A stretch of DNA of 64,000 bases from Amycolatopsis decaplanina DSM 44594 (lineage in GTDB: Bacteria > Actinomycetota > Actinomycetes > Mycobacteriales > Pseudonocardiaceae): positions 312,330 to 376,329 of the forward strand of contig NZ_AOHO01000068.1 in assembly GCF_000342005.1 (NCBI RefSeq). Reading direction: 5' to 3'. The notes under the pieces are model-generated. The model saw only the letters and a list, made by a program, of their open reading frames with translations. It did no database searches and was not told where the DNA came from. The position numbers were made by a program, and so were the translations under genes. Numbering within the stretch: the first letter of the stretch is position 1; every line of letters starts with the position of its first letter. Positions 41,790-49,737 of the stretch are shown in pieces.

Positions 41790-43745
41790 GTGGTCCAGCG
41801 CTACGTGATGTCGATCGACCAGGGCACCACCTCGACGCGGTGCATCCTGTTCGACGCGCGCGGCAGGCTGGTGTCGGTCGCGCAACGCGAACACCAGCAG
41901 CACTTCCCGCGGCCGGGCTGGGTAGAACACGACGCGACGGAGATCTGGCGCAACGTCGGCCGGATCGTGCCGCAGGCGCTGGCCGACGCGGGCGTCGAAC
42001 CGGCACAGGTGGTCGGCCTCGGCATCGCGAACCAGCGGGAGACGACGGTGCTGTGGGACCGGCACTCCGGCAACCCGGTCGGACGCGCGATCGTCTGGCA
42101 GGACACCCGCACCGACGCGATGCTCGAACAACTCGCCCGCGAGCCGGGCGCCGACCGCGTCCGACGGCTCTGCGGGCTTCCCTTGGCCACGTACTTCTCC
42201 GCACCGCGTGTCCGGTGGATGCTCGAACGGACTCCTGGCCTGCGGGAACGCGCCGAACGCGGCGACGTCCTGTTCGGGACGGTCGAGAGCTGGCTGATCT
42301 GGAACCTGACCGGCGGGCCCGAGGGCGGCGTCCACGTCACCGACGTCACCAACGCCTCGCGCACCATGCTGATGAACCTGCGGACGCTGTCGTGGGACGA
42401 CGAACTGCTGGACTTCTTCGACGTCCCACGCGCGATGCTGCCGGAGATCCGGCCGTCGACCGAGGTGTACGGGACGACGTCGCGGGTGGTGCCGGGGATC
42501 CGGATCGCCGCGGCGCTGGGCGACCAGCAGGCGGCGTTGTTCGGCCAGACCTGCTTCGCGCCCGGTGAGGCGAAATGCACGTACGGAACAGGTAGCTTCC
42601 TGCTGCTCAACACCGGTCCGACGCCGGTGCTCTCGGCGCACGGCATGCTGACCACCGTCGGGTTCAAGATCGGTGACGAGCCCGCCGTGTACGCCCTCGA
42701 AGGGTCGATCGCGGTCACCGGATCGCTGGTGCAATGGTTCCGCGACGGGCTCGAGCTGATCGGCAGCGCACCCGAGATCGAGACACTGGCGCGAACGGTC
42801 GAGGACAACGGCGGCTGCTACATCGTGCCCGCGTTCTCGGGCCTGTTCGCGCCGCATTGGCACAGCGAGGCGCGCGGCGTGATCGCCGGGCTGACGTCGT
42901 ACATCACCAAGGGACACCTGGCCAGGGCCGTGCTGGAGGCGACGGGCTGGCAGACCCGCGAGGTCGTCGACGCGATGAACGCCGATTCGGGGCTCGCGCT
43001 GTCGACGCTCAAGGTGGACGGCGGGATGACCGCCGACAATCTGCTGATGCAGTTCGTCGCCGACGTTCTCGACGTGCCGGTGGTGCGCCCGATGGTCGCC
43101 GAGACGGTGTCGCTGGGCGCGGCGTACGCGGCCGGATTGTCGGTCGGGTACTGGCCGGACCTGGAGGGCCTGCGCCGGAACTGGCACCGTGCCGGACAGT
43201 GGCTGCCGACGATGGACCCCGCCCGCCGCGACAGCGAGTACTCGCACTGGCGCCAGGCCGTCGAGCTGACCTTCGGCTGGATGCGCCCGGGCCCCGCGGC
43301 CGCTCCCCCGGGCTCCGACCTGGTCGAGGTCGTCCTGGCCGATCACCGCCGGATCGAACAGCTGTTCCGGGACCTCCGCAACGACGAGGCAGACCGTCCG
43401 GCGCTGATCGCGGAACTCTCGGCGTCGCTCGTCGCCCACGCGACCGCGACGGAGCGGATCATCCGTCCCGATGAGACGGGGAACGGACTCGCGGGCGAGT
43501 TGCTGGCCGTACTGGATTCCGGCGCAGACTTCGAAAAGGCGTTGGTATCGCTGGAGAATTCGGTGGACGCGCATATTCGCGCAGAGGAACGCGGGTTGCT
43601 GAACGAACTACGGCGCACTCTGTCCACTTCGGACCGCACCGGCCTCGGCCGGGCGTTCGTGGCCGAACGGCAGCGGCAACTGGACCTCGACTGCGGCTCC
43701 GCCGCGCACGTCCGCGAACAAGGAGCTCGGCTGCGGCTCTCGTGA
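41790..43745 (+). CDS. second glycerol kinase fused to a C-terminal hemerythrin-like (HHE) domain
   Basis: 651 residues from GTG 41790 (GGAGG at 41778-41782). Residues 1-504 are a complete FGGY glycerol kinase: 'SIDQGTTSTRCILFDARGRL', 'NQRETTVLWD', 'IVWQDTRTD', 'LGDQQAALFGQ', 'KVDGGMTADNLLMQFVADVL'. Residues 505-651 are not part of any kinase and resemble a hemerythrin HHE helical bundle: 'DLVEVVLADHRRIEQLF' (His519), 'LVAHATATERIIRP' (His550, Glu555) and 'VDAHIRAEERGLLNEL' (His595, Glu599). The middle motif has Thr where the ligand Glu is normally found and the usual third-helix His is absent, so metal binding is doubtful. Downstream of the GylR-like gene and probably coexpressed. Confidence 0.92.
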   Translation: MVQRYVMSIDQGTTSTRCILFDARGRLVSVAQREHQQHFPRPGWVEHDATEIWRNVGRIVPQALADAGVEPAQVVGLGIANQRETTVLWDRHSGNPVGRAIVWQDTRTDAMLEQLAREPGADRVRRLCGLPLATYFSAPRVRWMLERTPGLRERAERGDVLFGTVESWLIWNLTGGPEGGVHVTDVTNASRTMLMNLRTLSWDDELLDFFDVPRAMLPEIRPSTEVYGTTSRVVPGIRIAAALGDQQAALFGQTCFAPGEAKCTYGTGSFLLLNTGPTPVLSAHGMLTTVGFKIGDEPAVYALEGSIAVTGSLVQWFRDGLELIGSAPEIETLARTVEDNGGCYIVPAFSGLFAPHWHSEARGVIAGLTSYITKGHLARAVLEATGWQTREVVDAMNADSGLALSTLKVDGGMTADNLLMQFVADVLDVPVVRPMVAETVSLGAAYAAGLSVGYWPDLEGLRRNWHRAGQWLPTMDPARRDSEYSHWRQAVELTFGWMRPGPAAAPPGSDLVEVVLADHRRIEQLFRDLRNDEADRPALIAELSASLVAHATATERIIRPDETGNGLAGELLAVLDSGADFEKALVSLENSVDAHIRAEERGLLNELRRTLSTSDRTGLGRAFVAERQRQLDLDCGSAAHVREQGARLRLS

Positions 43746-43750
43746 CGTGC

Positions 43751-43762
43751 TAGCCTGTCGCC
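43751..43762 (+). promoter_or_regulatory. extended -10 of a leaderless promoter for the leader peptide
   Basis: TAGCCT at 43751-43756 lies six bases before GTG 43763, the spacing that places transcription start at the start codon itself. No good -35 is visible within the end of the kinase gene. Assigned by spacing and by the leaderless style common in actinomycetes. Confidence 0.5.
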
Positions 43763-43804
43763 GTGCGCCGCTGGACTCGACTCGTAGTCAAGCGCGCCGG
43801 CTGA
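43763..43804 (+). CDS. 13-codon leader peptide
   Basis: GTG 43763 to TGA 43802-43804 encodes MRRWTRLVVKRAG. It runs into the left arm of a strong hairpin (43792-43822), the arrangement of a translation-sensing attenuator. The peptide is basic, with one Trp and no run of a single amino acid, so the sensed signal is unclear. It lies 100 bases before the ACT-like gene. A chance reading frame is possible; the combination of -10, start, stop and hairpin is the evidence. Confidence 0.5.
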   Translation: MRRWTRLVVKRAG

Positions 43805-43822
43805 ACCAGGTCGCCGGCGCGC
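43792..43822 (+). terminator. hairpin overlapping the leader peptide end (attenuator candidate)
   Basis: Perfect nine-base arms GCGCGCCGG (43792-43800) and CCGGCGCGC (43814-43822) around a 13-base loop that contains the leader stop codon. No T tract follows, so it may act on translation or on Rho-type termination and not as a classical terminator. Sequence to 43904 also holds CCCCTC/GGGG complementary pieces that might compete. Confidence 0.55.
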
Positions 43823-43904
43823 ATTCCGGCGACCCCTCGACACGGGGCATCCCCCGGGACCTGGCCCTCCATGGCCTGTACGTTTCCCGCCTTCGGAGAC
43901 CACG

Positions 43905-44174
43905 ATGTCGATCACCTCTTTCCAGATTCCAGCCCCGCGTTCGTCCATGCTGGTCCGCCGCCGGATCGCCACCTACTTCGTCGGCGGCGTCGAACAGATC
44001 CCCGGCCTGCTCGAGGCGCTCGGCTGCCTGGTCCACGACCTGTCCGTCGACGTCCGCGACGGCGTCCGGGAAAGCACCATGACCTGCGCCGTCCTGATCG
44101 ACGCGGACGAGGTCGAGCCGCTGCTGGACAGGCTGCGCGGCCTGACCTCGGTCGTCTCCTCCGAACTGGTGTGA
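43905..44174 (+). CDS. small ACT-domain-like protein
   Basis: 89 residues from ATG 43905 with CGGAG upstream. The pattern beta-alpha-beta-beta-alpha-beta is suggested by 'RRIATYFVGGVEQIPGLLEA', 'LVHDLSVDVRD', 'TMTCAVLIDADEVEPLLDRL' and 'LTSVVSSELV', the layout of ACT ligand-binding domains. Length equals a single domain, so it may act as a dimeric sensor. Preceded by the leader peptide and hairpin, so its own expression may be feedback-controlled. Family assignment is by pattern only. Confidence 0.65.
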   Translation: MSITSFQIPAPRSSMLVRRRIATYFVGGVEQIPGLLEALGCLVHDLSVDVRDGVRESTMTCAVLIDADEVEPLLDRLRGLTSVVSSELV

Positions 44175-44188
44175 CCTACGGGACCGGT

Positions 44189-44462
44189 CTCGTGAATGTT
44201 CAGGACGGTTATTGAGGGGTACGGCAAGTGGCGTGCTGTCGGGGCGTGTCGCGAAAGCCACTTTCGCGACGTTGGATGTCCTGAAAGTGGCTTTCGCGAC
44301 GTTGGCGGCGGGGCGCATGGGGCCCAGGTGGTCGGCCAGTACGTGCGGGGGCTCGTGAGTGGTAAGGACGGTTAGAACCGTCCTTACCACTCACGAGGCC
44401 CGCCACCAGGACACGCCACGTTTGCCTTACCTCTCAAGAGAACCGTCCTGGACCCTCACAAG
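44189..44462. repeat. nested composite of dispersed palindromes
   Basis: Outer arms of about 48 bases, 44189-44237 and 44411-44462, are imperfectly complementary (shared core CAGGACGGTT ... TTGAGGGGTA and its complement). Inside lie a family C palindrome TCGCGAAAG-CCA-CTTTCGCGA (44249-44269), a half copy of it (44281-44300), and a perfect family A palindrome (44352-44397). The 400-base gap 44175-44574 contains no gene. Confidence 0.75.
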
Positions 44463-44538
44463 TCGGACATATCGTCTCCTATGACCGAAGTCACTTGCAC
44501 GGTTCGGTGCAGGCGGTCCCCGAAGACGCATCCACCTC

Positions 44539-44567
44539 TTGACTTAGTTAAGAAGCCTTCTTAACTT
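44539..44567 (+). promoter_or_regulatory. leaderless promoter with 21-bp palindromic operator for the phosphatase gene
   Basis: TTGACT at 44539-44544 and TAACTT at 44562-44567 are 17 bases apart and the ATG follows eight bases after the -10, so transcription probably starts at or next to the start codon. A perfect 21-base palindrome with half-site AGTTAAGAAG (44546-44566) covers the spacer and -10, a strong repressor site. The cognate regulator is not evident. Confidence 0.75.
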
Positions 44568-44574
44568 CGGTTTC

Positions 44575-46173
44575 ATGGCCGAAACTCCCCGAAACAGCAG
44601 GTCCCAAGCCTATCGTCGGCTCAGCCTGGCCGAGAAGCACGACAAGTTCGTCAATCAGTACTCGCGGCGGACCCTGTTCCGGGTGGGCGCGGTGAGCGGC
44701 GCGGCACTCGCCGCCGGCGGTGTCCTGCTCCCGGGCGCGGCCGCGGCCTCCCCCGGTCCGACCGTACTGCTCAACGCCGACAAGGTCGCGGGTTCGGCGC
44801 TGCGCCCGTTCGGGCGGCACATCGCCTACGGGTCGGACCCGTCCCAGCAGGTCGTGGTCTCCTGGCAGGTGCCCGCGGCGGTGACCGCTCCGTTCGTCCG
44901 GATCGGCACGGTGCCCGGCGACTTCAGTCCGCCCATCCCGGCCGAGGTCCGGGCGCTGACCAGCCAGATGTCCTGGCAGCACCCGGTCGAGGAGGTCCCG
45001 CCGAACAGCCCGAAATCGATCACCCAGTACTACCTCCACGCCCGGATCGACCGCCTCCTGCCCAACACCACGTACTACTACGTCGTCGGCCACGAGGGCT
45101 ACGACCCCGCCGCCAGGCTCGGCGAAATGGCGAGTTTCCGCACCGCTCCCGCCCCGGGCGGCGACGGCACGTTCTCCTTCACCGCTTTCGGCGACCAGGG
45201 CGTCGGCTACAACGCCGTCGCGACCAGCAGCCTGATCGCCGGCCTCGACCCGGCCTTCCACCTCGCCATGGGCGACTTGAGCTACGCCCTCGAAGGCGAG
45301 GGAGGACACCCGGAGGAGGACCAGTACGACGCGCGGCTCTGGGATTCCTTCTTCGTGCAGAACGAGCCGGTCACCGCCGGGATCCCGTGGATGATGGCGC
45401 TCGGCAACCACGAAATGGAGGGCTGGTACTCCGAGGACGGCTACGGCGGCGTGCGGGCGCGCTTCACCATGCCGGACAACGCGTGGAACGGCTCCACCTG
45501 CATCTACTCGTGGCGCTACCAGAACGTCGGCCTGATCAGCCTGGACGGCAACGACGTCTGCTACAACAGTCCGTCCAATCTGGACTACACCAAGGGCAAG
45601 CAGCTCAAATGGCTCGGCAAGACGCTCGCCGCCTTCCGCGCCGATCCCACGATCGACTTCATCGTCGTCTACTGCCACCAATGCACATACTCCACCTGTC
45701 ATTCCAACGGCGCCGAACTCGGCGCGCAGAAGGACTGGGCTCCGCTGTTCGACAAGTACCAGGTCGACCTGGTGCTCAACGGCCACAACCACATCTACGA
45801 GCGCACCGACCCCATCCGGGCAGGCAAGGCCGTCAAGAAGGTGCCGTCGCGAGGGACCACCGACCCGGTCAAGGACGGGACGACCTACATCACCGCGGGC
45901 GGCGGTGGCGGCAGCGTCTCCGAGTTCCCGGCGCCCGACACCTATCTGGGTCACGAGACCAGTAACGACTCCCCGGTCCCGATGAAGTACTCGGAACGGG
46001 ACGGCCAGGACCGCACCAAGAAGGTCACCTGGTCCCGTGTCCGGTTCCGCGGCTACAGCCTGGTCGCGGTCGACGTCATCGCGGGCACGGGCACCACACC
46101 GCCCAAAATGGACGTTCGCGCGATCAGCGCCGACGGCACCCTGGTCGATCAGATCATCGCGCAGCGTTCCTGA
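44575..46173 (+). CDS. secreted purple-acid-phosphatase-like metallophosphoesterase (Tat substrate)
   Basis: 532 residues. Tat signal 'YSRRTLFRVGAVSGAALAAG' (Arg31-Arg32) with cleavage near residue 59. An N-terminal fibronectin-like domain of purple acid phosphatases follows ('GSDPSQQVVVSWQVP', 'LPNTTYYYVVGHE'), then the metal site 'FTAFGDQGVGYN', 'LAMGDLSYA', 'MALGNHEMEG', 'VVYCHQCTYSTC' and 'LVLNGHNHIYERT'. Expected to release phosphate from organic esters outside the membrane. Followed by a terminator-like hairpin. Phosphate or other control through the palindromic promoter is possible. Confidence 0.93.
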   Translation: MAETPRNSRSQAYRRLSLAEKHDKFVNQYSRRTLFRVGAVSGAALAAGGVLLPGAAAASPGPTVLLNADKVAGSALRPFGRHIAYGSDPSQQVVVSWQVPAAVTAPFVRIGTVPGDFSPPIPAEVRALTSQMSWQHPVEEVPPNSPKSITQYYLHARIDRLLPNTTYYYVVGHEGYDPAARLGEMASFRTAPAPGGDGTFSFTAFGDQGVGYNAVATSSLIAGLDPAFHLAMGDLSYALEGEGGHPEEDQYDARLWDSFFVQNEPVTAGIPWMMALGNHEMEGWYSEDGYGGVRARFTMPDNAWNGSTCIYSWRYQNVGLISLDGNDVCYNSPSNLDYTKGKQLKWLGKTLAAFRADPTIDFIVVYCHQCTYSTCHSNGAELGAQKDWAPLFDKYQVDLVLNGHNHIYERTDPIRAGKAVKKVPSRGTTDPVKDGTTYITAGGGGGSVSEFPAPDTYLGHETSNDSPVPMKYSERDGQDRTKKVTWSRVRFRGYSLVAVDVIAGTGTTPPKMDVRAISADGTLVDQIIAQRS

Positions 46174-46178
46174 CCAGG

Positions 46179-46215
46179 CGGTGGCCCCCGGCACCGCCGA
46201 GCACGGGGGCCACCG
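46179..46215 (+). terminator. terminator-like hairpin after the phosphatase gene
   Basis: Perfect 11-base arms CGGTGGCCCCC (46179-46189) and GGGGGCCACCG (46205-46215), starting six bases after the stop codon. No U tract, as is usual for actinomycete terminators. Confidence 0.8.
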
Positions 46216-46261
46216 TCTCCCTCCCGCTACAGAGTCATGACAGGAACAGGACGGGGCAACG

Positions 46262-46609
46262 ATGAGCGTCTCCGGACATCTGCGTCATATTCGACGAACG
46301 AACCAGGCCGATCGCCGTCTCCCGCGCGCACCGGCGACAGCGCCTTCGCGCGACGATCCTGATCGCCTTCCTGGTGATCGCCGCGGTGTACCGCCACATC
46401 CTCGGCCTGCCGACCGGCCGTGGGTCGTGAAGCACGGCTGGGCGGCCGGACGCGGCTCGGCGGACTCGCGTACAGACCGGACTCGTCGGTGAAGGCGACC
46501 GCTACATCGTGGTCATACTGTCCGCTTTCGCCGACGGCACGGGCCTCGACGCGGCGACGGCGGCGGCTACCTCGGCGGCCGCGTCCCTGGCTCCGCGTCT
46601 GCGAAAGTG
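46262..46609 (+). pseudogene. probable remnant of a serine hydrolase (beta-lactamase-like)
   Basis: In one frame 46310-46429 encodes 'RATILIAFLVIAAVYRHIL', like a membrane-anchoring N-terminus. In another, 'RPWVVKHGWAAG' and, after a frame change, 'VGEGDRYIVVILSAFADG' to 'SLAPRLRK' and TGA 46607-46609 resemble the K(T/H)GW-type region and C-terminus of class A beta-lactamase-like hydrolases. The catalytic core is absent and frames are broken, so this is read as an internally deleted pseudogene. It overlaps the end of the minus-strand MerR gene. Low confidence. Confidence 0.4.
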
Positions 46610-47202
46610 ACTTCGGCGGCATTTTCCACGGTCGCTCTGAAAGCGCTTACAAGAAGCTCGGCGAAACAGGCCCGCGGAGCTGCCGAGACGCCTCCGGTCT
46701 GGGCTTTGAGCGCGGCCAGCTGTTCACCGGCCAGCGGTGCGACCCGATCCATGAACTGCCCGAGGAACCGCAAGGCCGCGGCGGGCGGGACGCCTGCCCC
46801 GGCGAGCTCCACCACCGCGCGCGAGACGGACGGGCGCACGACGGCCGGCGCTCCCGCGTCGTCCTTCCCGAGCACGCCGTGCCGTTCCAGGCACCGGGCG
46901 ACGGCGGGCTGGTCGCGGGCGAGGTCGGCCATCACCGCGTCCAGCCGTTCGGCGCCGTCCACTGTGGTCGTTCCGAGCATCGCGGCGATGGACACGAGGT
47001 TGAAGCCCTGTTTCTGCAGCATCGTGATGCGCCGCAGGCGCCGCAGATGAGCCGGGCCGTAGTAGGCGGACCTGCCGTGCCGGACCGGCGGGGCGAGCAA
47101 TCCCCTCGTCTGATGGGCCCGGATATTGCGCGCCGACATGCCGACGATCGTGGAAAGTTCTTCGATCGTGTATCCGGCCGGTCTCGGCGAAAGGGGCTTC
47201 AC
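46567..47202 (-). CDS. MerR-family transcriptional regulator
   Basis: 211 residues from GTG 47202. N-terminal MerR winged helix 'YTIEELSTIVGMSARNIRAH' and 'HGRSAYYGPAHLRRLRRITM', then a C-terminal effector-like helical domain without Cys metal-binding motifs. TAAACT sits seven bases upstream of GTG on its strand (leaderless spacing), inside an inverted repeat CCGACCA/TGGTCGG, which could be an autoregulatory site. An upstream ATG at 47235 in the same frame is possible. The target gene is unknown; the divergent phosphoesterase is a candidate. Confidence 0.85.
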   Translation of the reverse strand: MKPLSPRPAGYTIEELSTIVGMSARNIRAHQTRGLLAPPVRHGRSAYYGPAHLRRLRRITMLQKQGFNLVSIAAMLGTTTVDGAERLDAVMADLARDQPAVARCLERHGVLGKDDAGAPAVVRPSVSRAVVELAGAGVPPAAALRFLGQFMDRVAPLAGEQLAALKAQTGGVSAAPRACFAELLVSAFRATVENAAEVTFADAEPGTRPPR

Positions 47203-47310
47203 GCCGACCAGTTTAACCAATGGTCGGATGAGTACACCATGGAGCCGATGCATTGGCGAGGCCACTGTCACCCGGCTGAATCAGCAAGTTGCCATAAGTA
47301 CATCGGTTCA

Positions 47311-47332
47311 CGTCCCAGAACACAAGGTGAAC
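47311..47332 (-). promoter_or_regulatory. possible PhoP box upstream of the phosphoesterase gene
   Basis: On the minus strand 47332-47311 reads GTTCACCTTGT then GTTCTGGGACG, two 11-base units as in actinomycete PHO boxes (consensus GTTCACC in each unit; the second is weak). A further GTTCACG lies at 47306-47312 on plus. The site is about 215 bases before the phosphoesterase start. Closer to that gene, 47451-47467 holds a GAGACAT/ATGTCTC inverted repeat. The 345-base gap 47203-47547 has no gene. Confidence 0.35.
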
Positions 47333-47547
47333 GGCAGGTTACATGGTTTCATGCCAAGCAATGCCGGTTTTGGGGCGTTCTCCGTCCATCGATTACTCCA
47401 GTCAGGCGACCTTGATGGGCTGAGGACTTCCCTGCCGTTTAAATGCAGCTGAGACATCTGATGTCTCGCCCCTGCCGACGCCCGCGGAGCGCCGCTGAAC
47501 CCGACGGTTGGTCGTCAAAGTTTCAACCTTTTTCCCAGGAGGTTTCA

Positions 47548-48411
47548 ATGTTTTGGAAACGGATCGCGGTCGCGGCCGTGGCCGCGACCGGTTTGGCCAC
47601 GGCACTGGTGGTGTCCCATCAGGGCACTCCCGCCGCCGCGATAGAGCCCGCCGCGGCGAAAGTGCCCGCGTTCGACCACATCGTCCTCGTGATGTTCGAA
47701 AACAAGGACTACAAGGCGATCAGCGGCAGCTCCAAGGCGCCGTACTTCAACAAGCTCGCCTCGCAGGGTGCCAAGTTCACCAAGGCGTACGGGACGACGC
47801 ACCCGAGCCAGCCGAACTACATCGCCCAGTTCGCGGGCTCGACACACGGTGTCGACAGCAACAAATGCCAGGATCTCGGGAACAAGGAGAACATCGCTTC
47901 CCAGCTGGCGGGGATCGGCAAGAAGTTCGTCGGCTACGCGGAGAGCATGCCTTCCGACGGCTACACCGGTTGCACGAACGGCAAATACGCCCGCAAGCAC
48001 AACAGCTGGGTCAGCTTCAGCAATGTGCCGTCGTCGGCGAACAAAAGGTTCTCGTCGTTCCCGAGCGACTTCACCAAGCTGCCGCACGTCGCTTTCGTGA
48101 CCCCGGACCTGTGCAGCGACATGCACGACTGCTCCGTCGACACCGGCGACAAATGGCTGAAGAACAACCTCGACGCCTACGCGCAGTGGGCCAAGACGCA
48201 CAACAGTCTGCTGATCGTCAATTTCGACGAGGACAGCGGGACGTCGGTGAACCAGATCTTCACCACGTTCGTCGGCGCCCACGTGAAGCCGGGCAGCTAC
48301 AGCGAATCCATCAACCACTATTCGATCCTCCGCACGATCGAGGCGGCGTTCGGCCTGCCGGGCATCGCCAACGCGGCCGGCAAGTCGCCGATCACGAGCG
48401 TGTGGCAGTAA
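47548..48411 (+). CDS. secreted acid-phosphatase-type phosphoesterase
   Basis: 287 residues from ATG 47548 (AGGAGG upstream). Signal peptide 'IAVAAVAATGLATALVVSHQ' with cleavage near residue 30. Phosphoesterase family (phospholipase C/acid phosphatase type) motifs: 'DHIVLVMFENKDYKAI' with the metal-binding ENxxY, 'AYGTTHPSQPNYIAQFAG', 'FVTPDLCSDMHDCS' and 'LLIVNFDEDSGTS' plus a terminal 'NHYSILRTIEAAFGLP'. Extracellular phosphate release is the likely role. Followed by a strong hairpin terminator. Confidence 0.92.
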   Translation: MFWKRIAVAAVAATGLATALVVSHQGTPAAAIEPAAAKVPAFDHIVLVMFENKDYKAISGSSKAPYFNKLASQGAKFTKAYGTTHPSQPNYIAQFAGSTHGVDSNKCQDLGNKENIASQLAGIGKKFVGYAESMPSDGYTGCTNGKYARKHNSWVSFSNVPSSANKRFSSFPSDFTKLPHVAFVTPDLCSDMHDCSVDTGDKWLKNNLDAYAQWAKTHNSLLIVNFDEDSGTSVNQIFTTFVGAHVKPGSYSESINHYSILRTIEAAFGLPGIANAAGKSPITSVWQ

Positions 48412-48421
48412 TCGGGTGAAT

Positions 48422-48456
48422 CCCGCGGGCGTGTCCACTGTGGACGCGCCCGCGGG
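48422..48456 (+). terminator. terminator hairpin after the phosphoesterase gene
   Basis: Sixteen-base arms CCCGCGGGCGTGTCCA and TGGACGCGCCCGCGGG around CTG, with one mismatch, ten bases after the stop codon. Confidence 0.85.
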
Positions 48457-48519
48457 TGGGGAAGGGTGGTTCCGCGGGTGTACCTGTCCACGATCGGCCG
48501 CCGGGAGCATCCCGGCGGC

Positions 48520-49737
48520 ATGTCCAAGAAGTCCTTCGCGCTGCTGGGCGGGAACGTCTTCGCCTTGGGCACCGTCAGCCTCGTCACGGACGTCTCCTCG
48601 GAGATGGTGACGGCGGTGCTGCCGGTGTACCTGGTGCTGGGGCTGCATCTCGGCCCGGCGGCATACGGCGTGGTGGATGGCCTCTACACCGGCGCGACCG
48701 CGCTGCTGCGCCTGGTCGGCGGCTACGTCGCGGACCGGATTCGGCGGCGCAAGGCCGTCGCCGGGCTGGGCTACGCGATGTCGGCGGTGGCGAAACTCGG
48801 GCTCGTGGCGGCGGGGTCGTCGGCGGCCGCGATCGGCGTGGTGCTGACCGCGGACCGGACGGGCAAGGGACTGCGGACCGCCCCTCGCGACGCGCTGATC
48901 ACCTTGTCGGCCCCCGAGCACATGCTGGGCCGCGCGTTCGGGGTGCACCGGGCGATGGACAGCGTCGGCGCGTTCCTCGGCCCGCTCGCCGCGGTCGCGG
49001 TGCTGGCCGTGGCGGGCTCGGCGACCGGGATGGAGGGGTTCGACGCGGTCTTCGTGACCAGCTTCTGCATCGCCGCGGCCGGGGTACTGCTGCTGGTGTT
49101 GTTCGTCCGCGATCACCGCGCGCCCAAGCCGCCGTCTGGCACCGTGTCGTTGCGGGCGGCGGCGAGGCTCCTGCGGGGCGCCGGCGTGCGGCGGTTGCTG
49201 ATCGCCGCGTGCGTTCTGGGCCTGGCCACCATCGGCGACGGGTTCGTGTACCTCCTGTTGCAGGACAAGGAGGACATCGCGACCGGCTGGTTCCCGCTGC
49301 TGGCGGTCGGGACGAATCTGGGCTACCTGCTGCTGGCCGCGCCGCTCGGCGCGCTGGCCGACCGGATCGGCAGGCTGCCGGTGATGCTCGGCGGTTACGG
49401 CGCGCTGGTCGCCGTCTACCTGCTGTTGCTCAGCCCGTTGACCGGCTGGACGCTGTTCGTGCTCACCCTCGGCCTGTACGGCGTGTTCTACGCGGCGACC
49501 GACGGCGTGCTGATGGCGCTGGCCGGACCGTTGCTGCCCGAGGCGTTGCGCACCACCGGTATCGCGATCGTGCAGAGCGGACAGGCGCTCGCCTACTTCG
49601 TCTCGTCCGTCCTTTTCGGACTCTCTTGGCAGTTCTGGGGTGCGACCACGGCGATCGCCATCGCCGCCGGGACGGTGCTCGCCGCCGTCACCGCCACCTT
49701 CGTTCTCTTGGCACCCCTCAGGAAGGCACGACCGTGA
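48520..49737 (+). CDS. MFS transporter
   Basis: 405 residues from ATG 48520; GTG 48466 or 48478 would add 14-18 residues but without hydrophobic or conserved content. Twelve hydrophobic segments and the MFS loop motif 'GGYVADRIRRRKAVAGLGYA'; 'LTADRTGKGLRTAPRDALIT' is typical of a large MFS_1 subgroup of uncharacterised exporters. Its stop overlaps the TolB-like gene (GTGA), so the two are coupled. Substrate unknown. Confidence 0.88.
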   Translation: MSKKSFALLGGNVFALGTVSLVTDVSSEMVTAVLPVYLVLGLHLGPAAYGVVDGLYTGATALLRLVGGYVADRIRRRKAVAGLGYAMSAVAKLGLVAAGSSAAAIGVVLTADRTGKGLRTAPRDALITLSAPEHMLGRAFGVHRAMDSVGAFLGPLAAVAVLAVAGSATGMEGFDAVFVTSFCIAAAGVLLLVLFVRDHRAPKPPSGTVSLRAAARLLRGAGVRRLLIAACVLGLATIGDGFVYLLLQDKEDIATGWFPLLAVGTNLGYLLLAAPLGALADRIGRLPVMLGGYGALVAVYLLLLSPLTGWTLFVLTLGLYGVFYAATDGVLMALAGPLLPEALRTTGIAIVQSGQALAYFVSSVLFGLSWQFWGATTAIAIAAGTVLAAVTATFVLLAPLRKARP

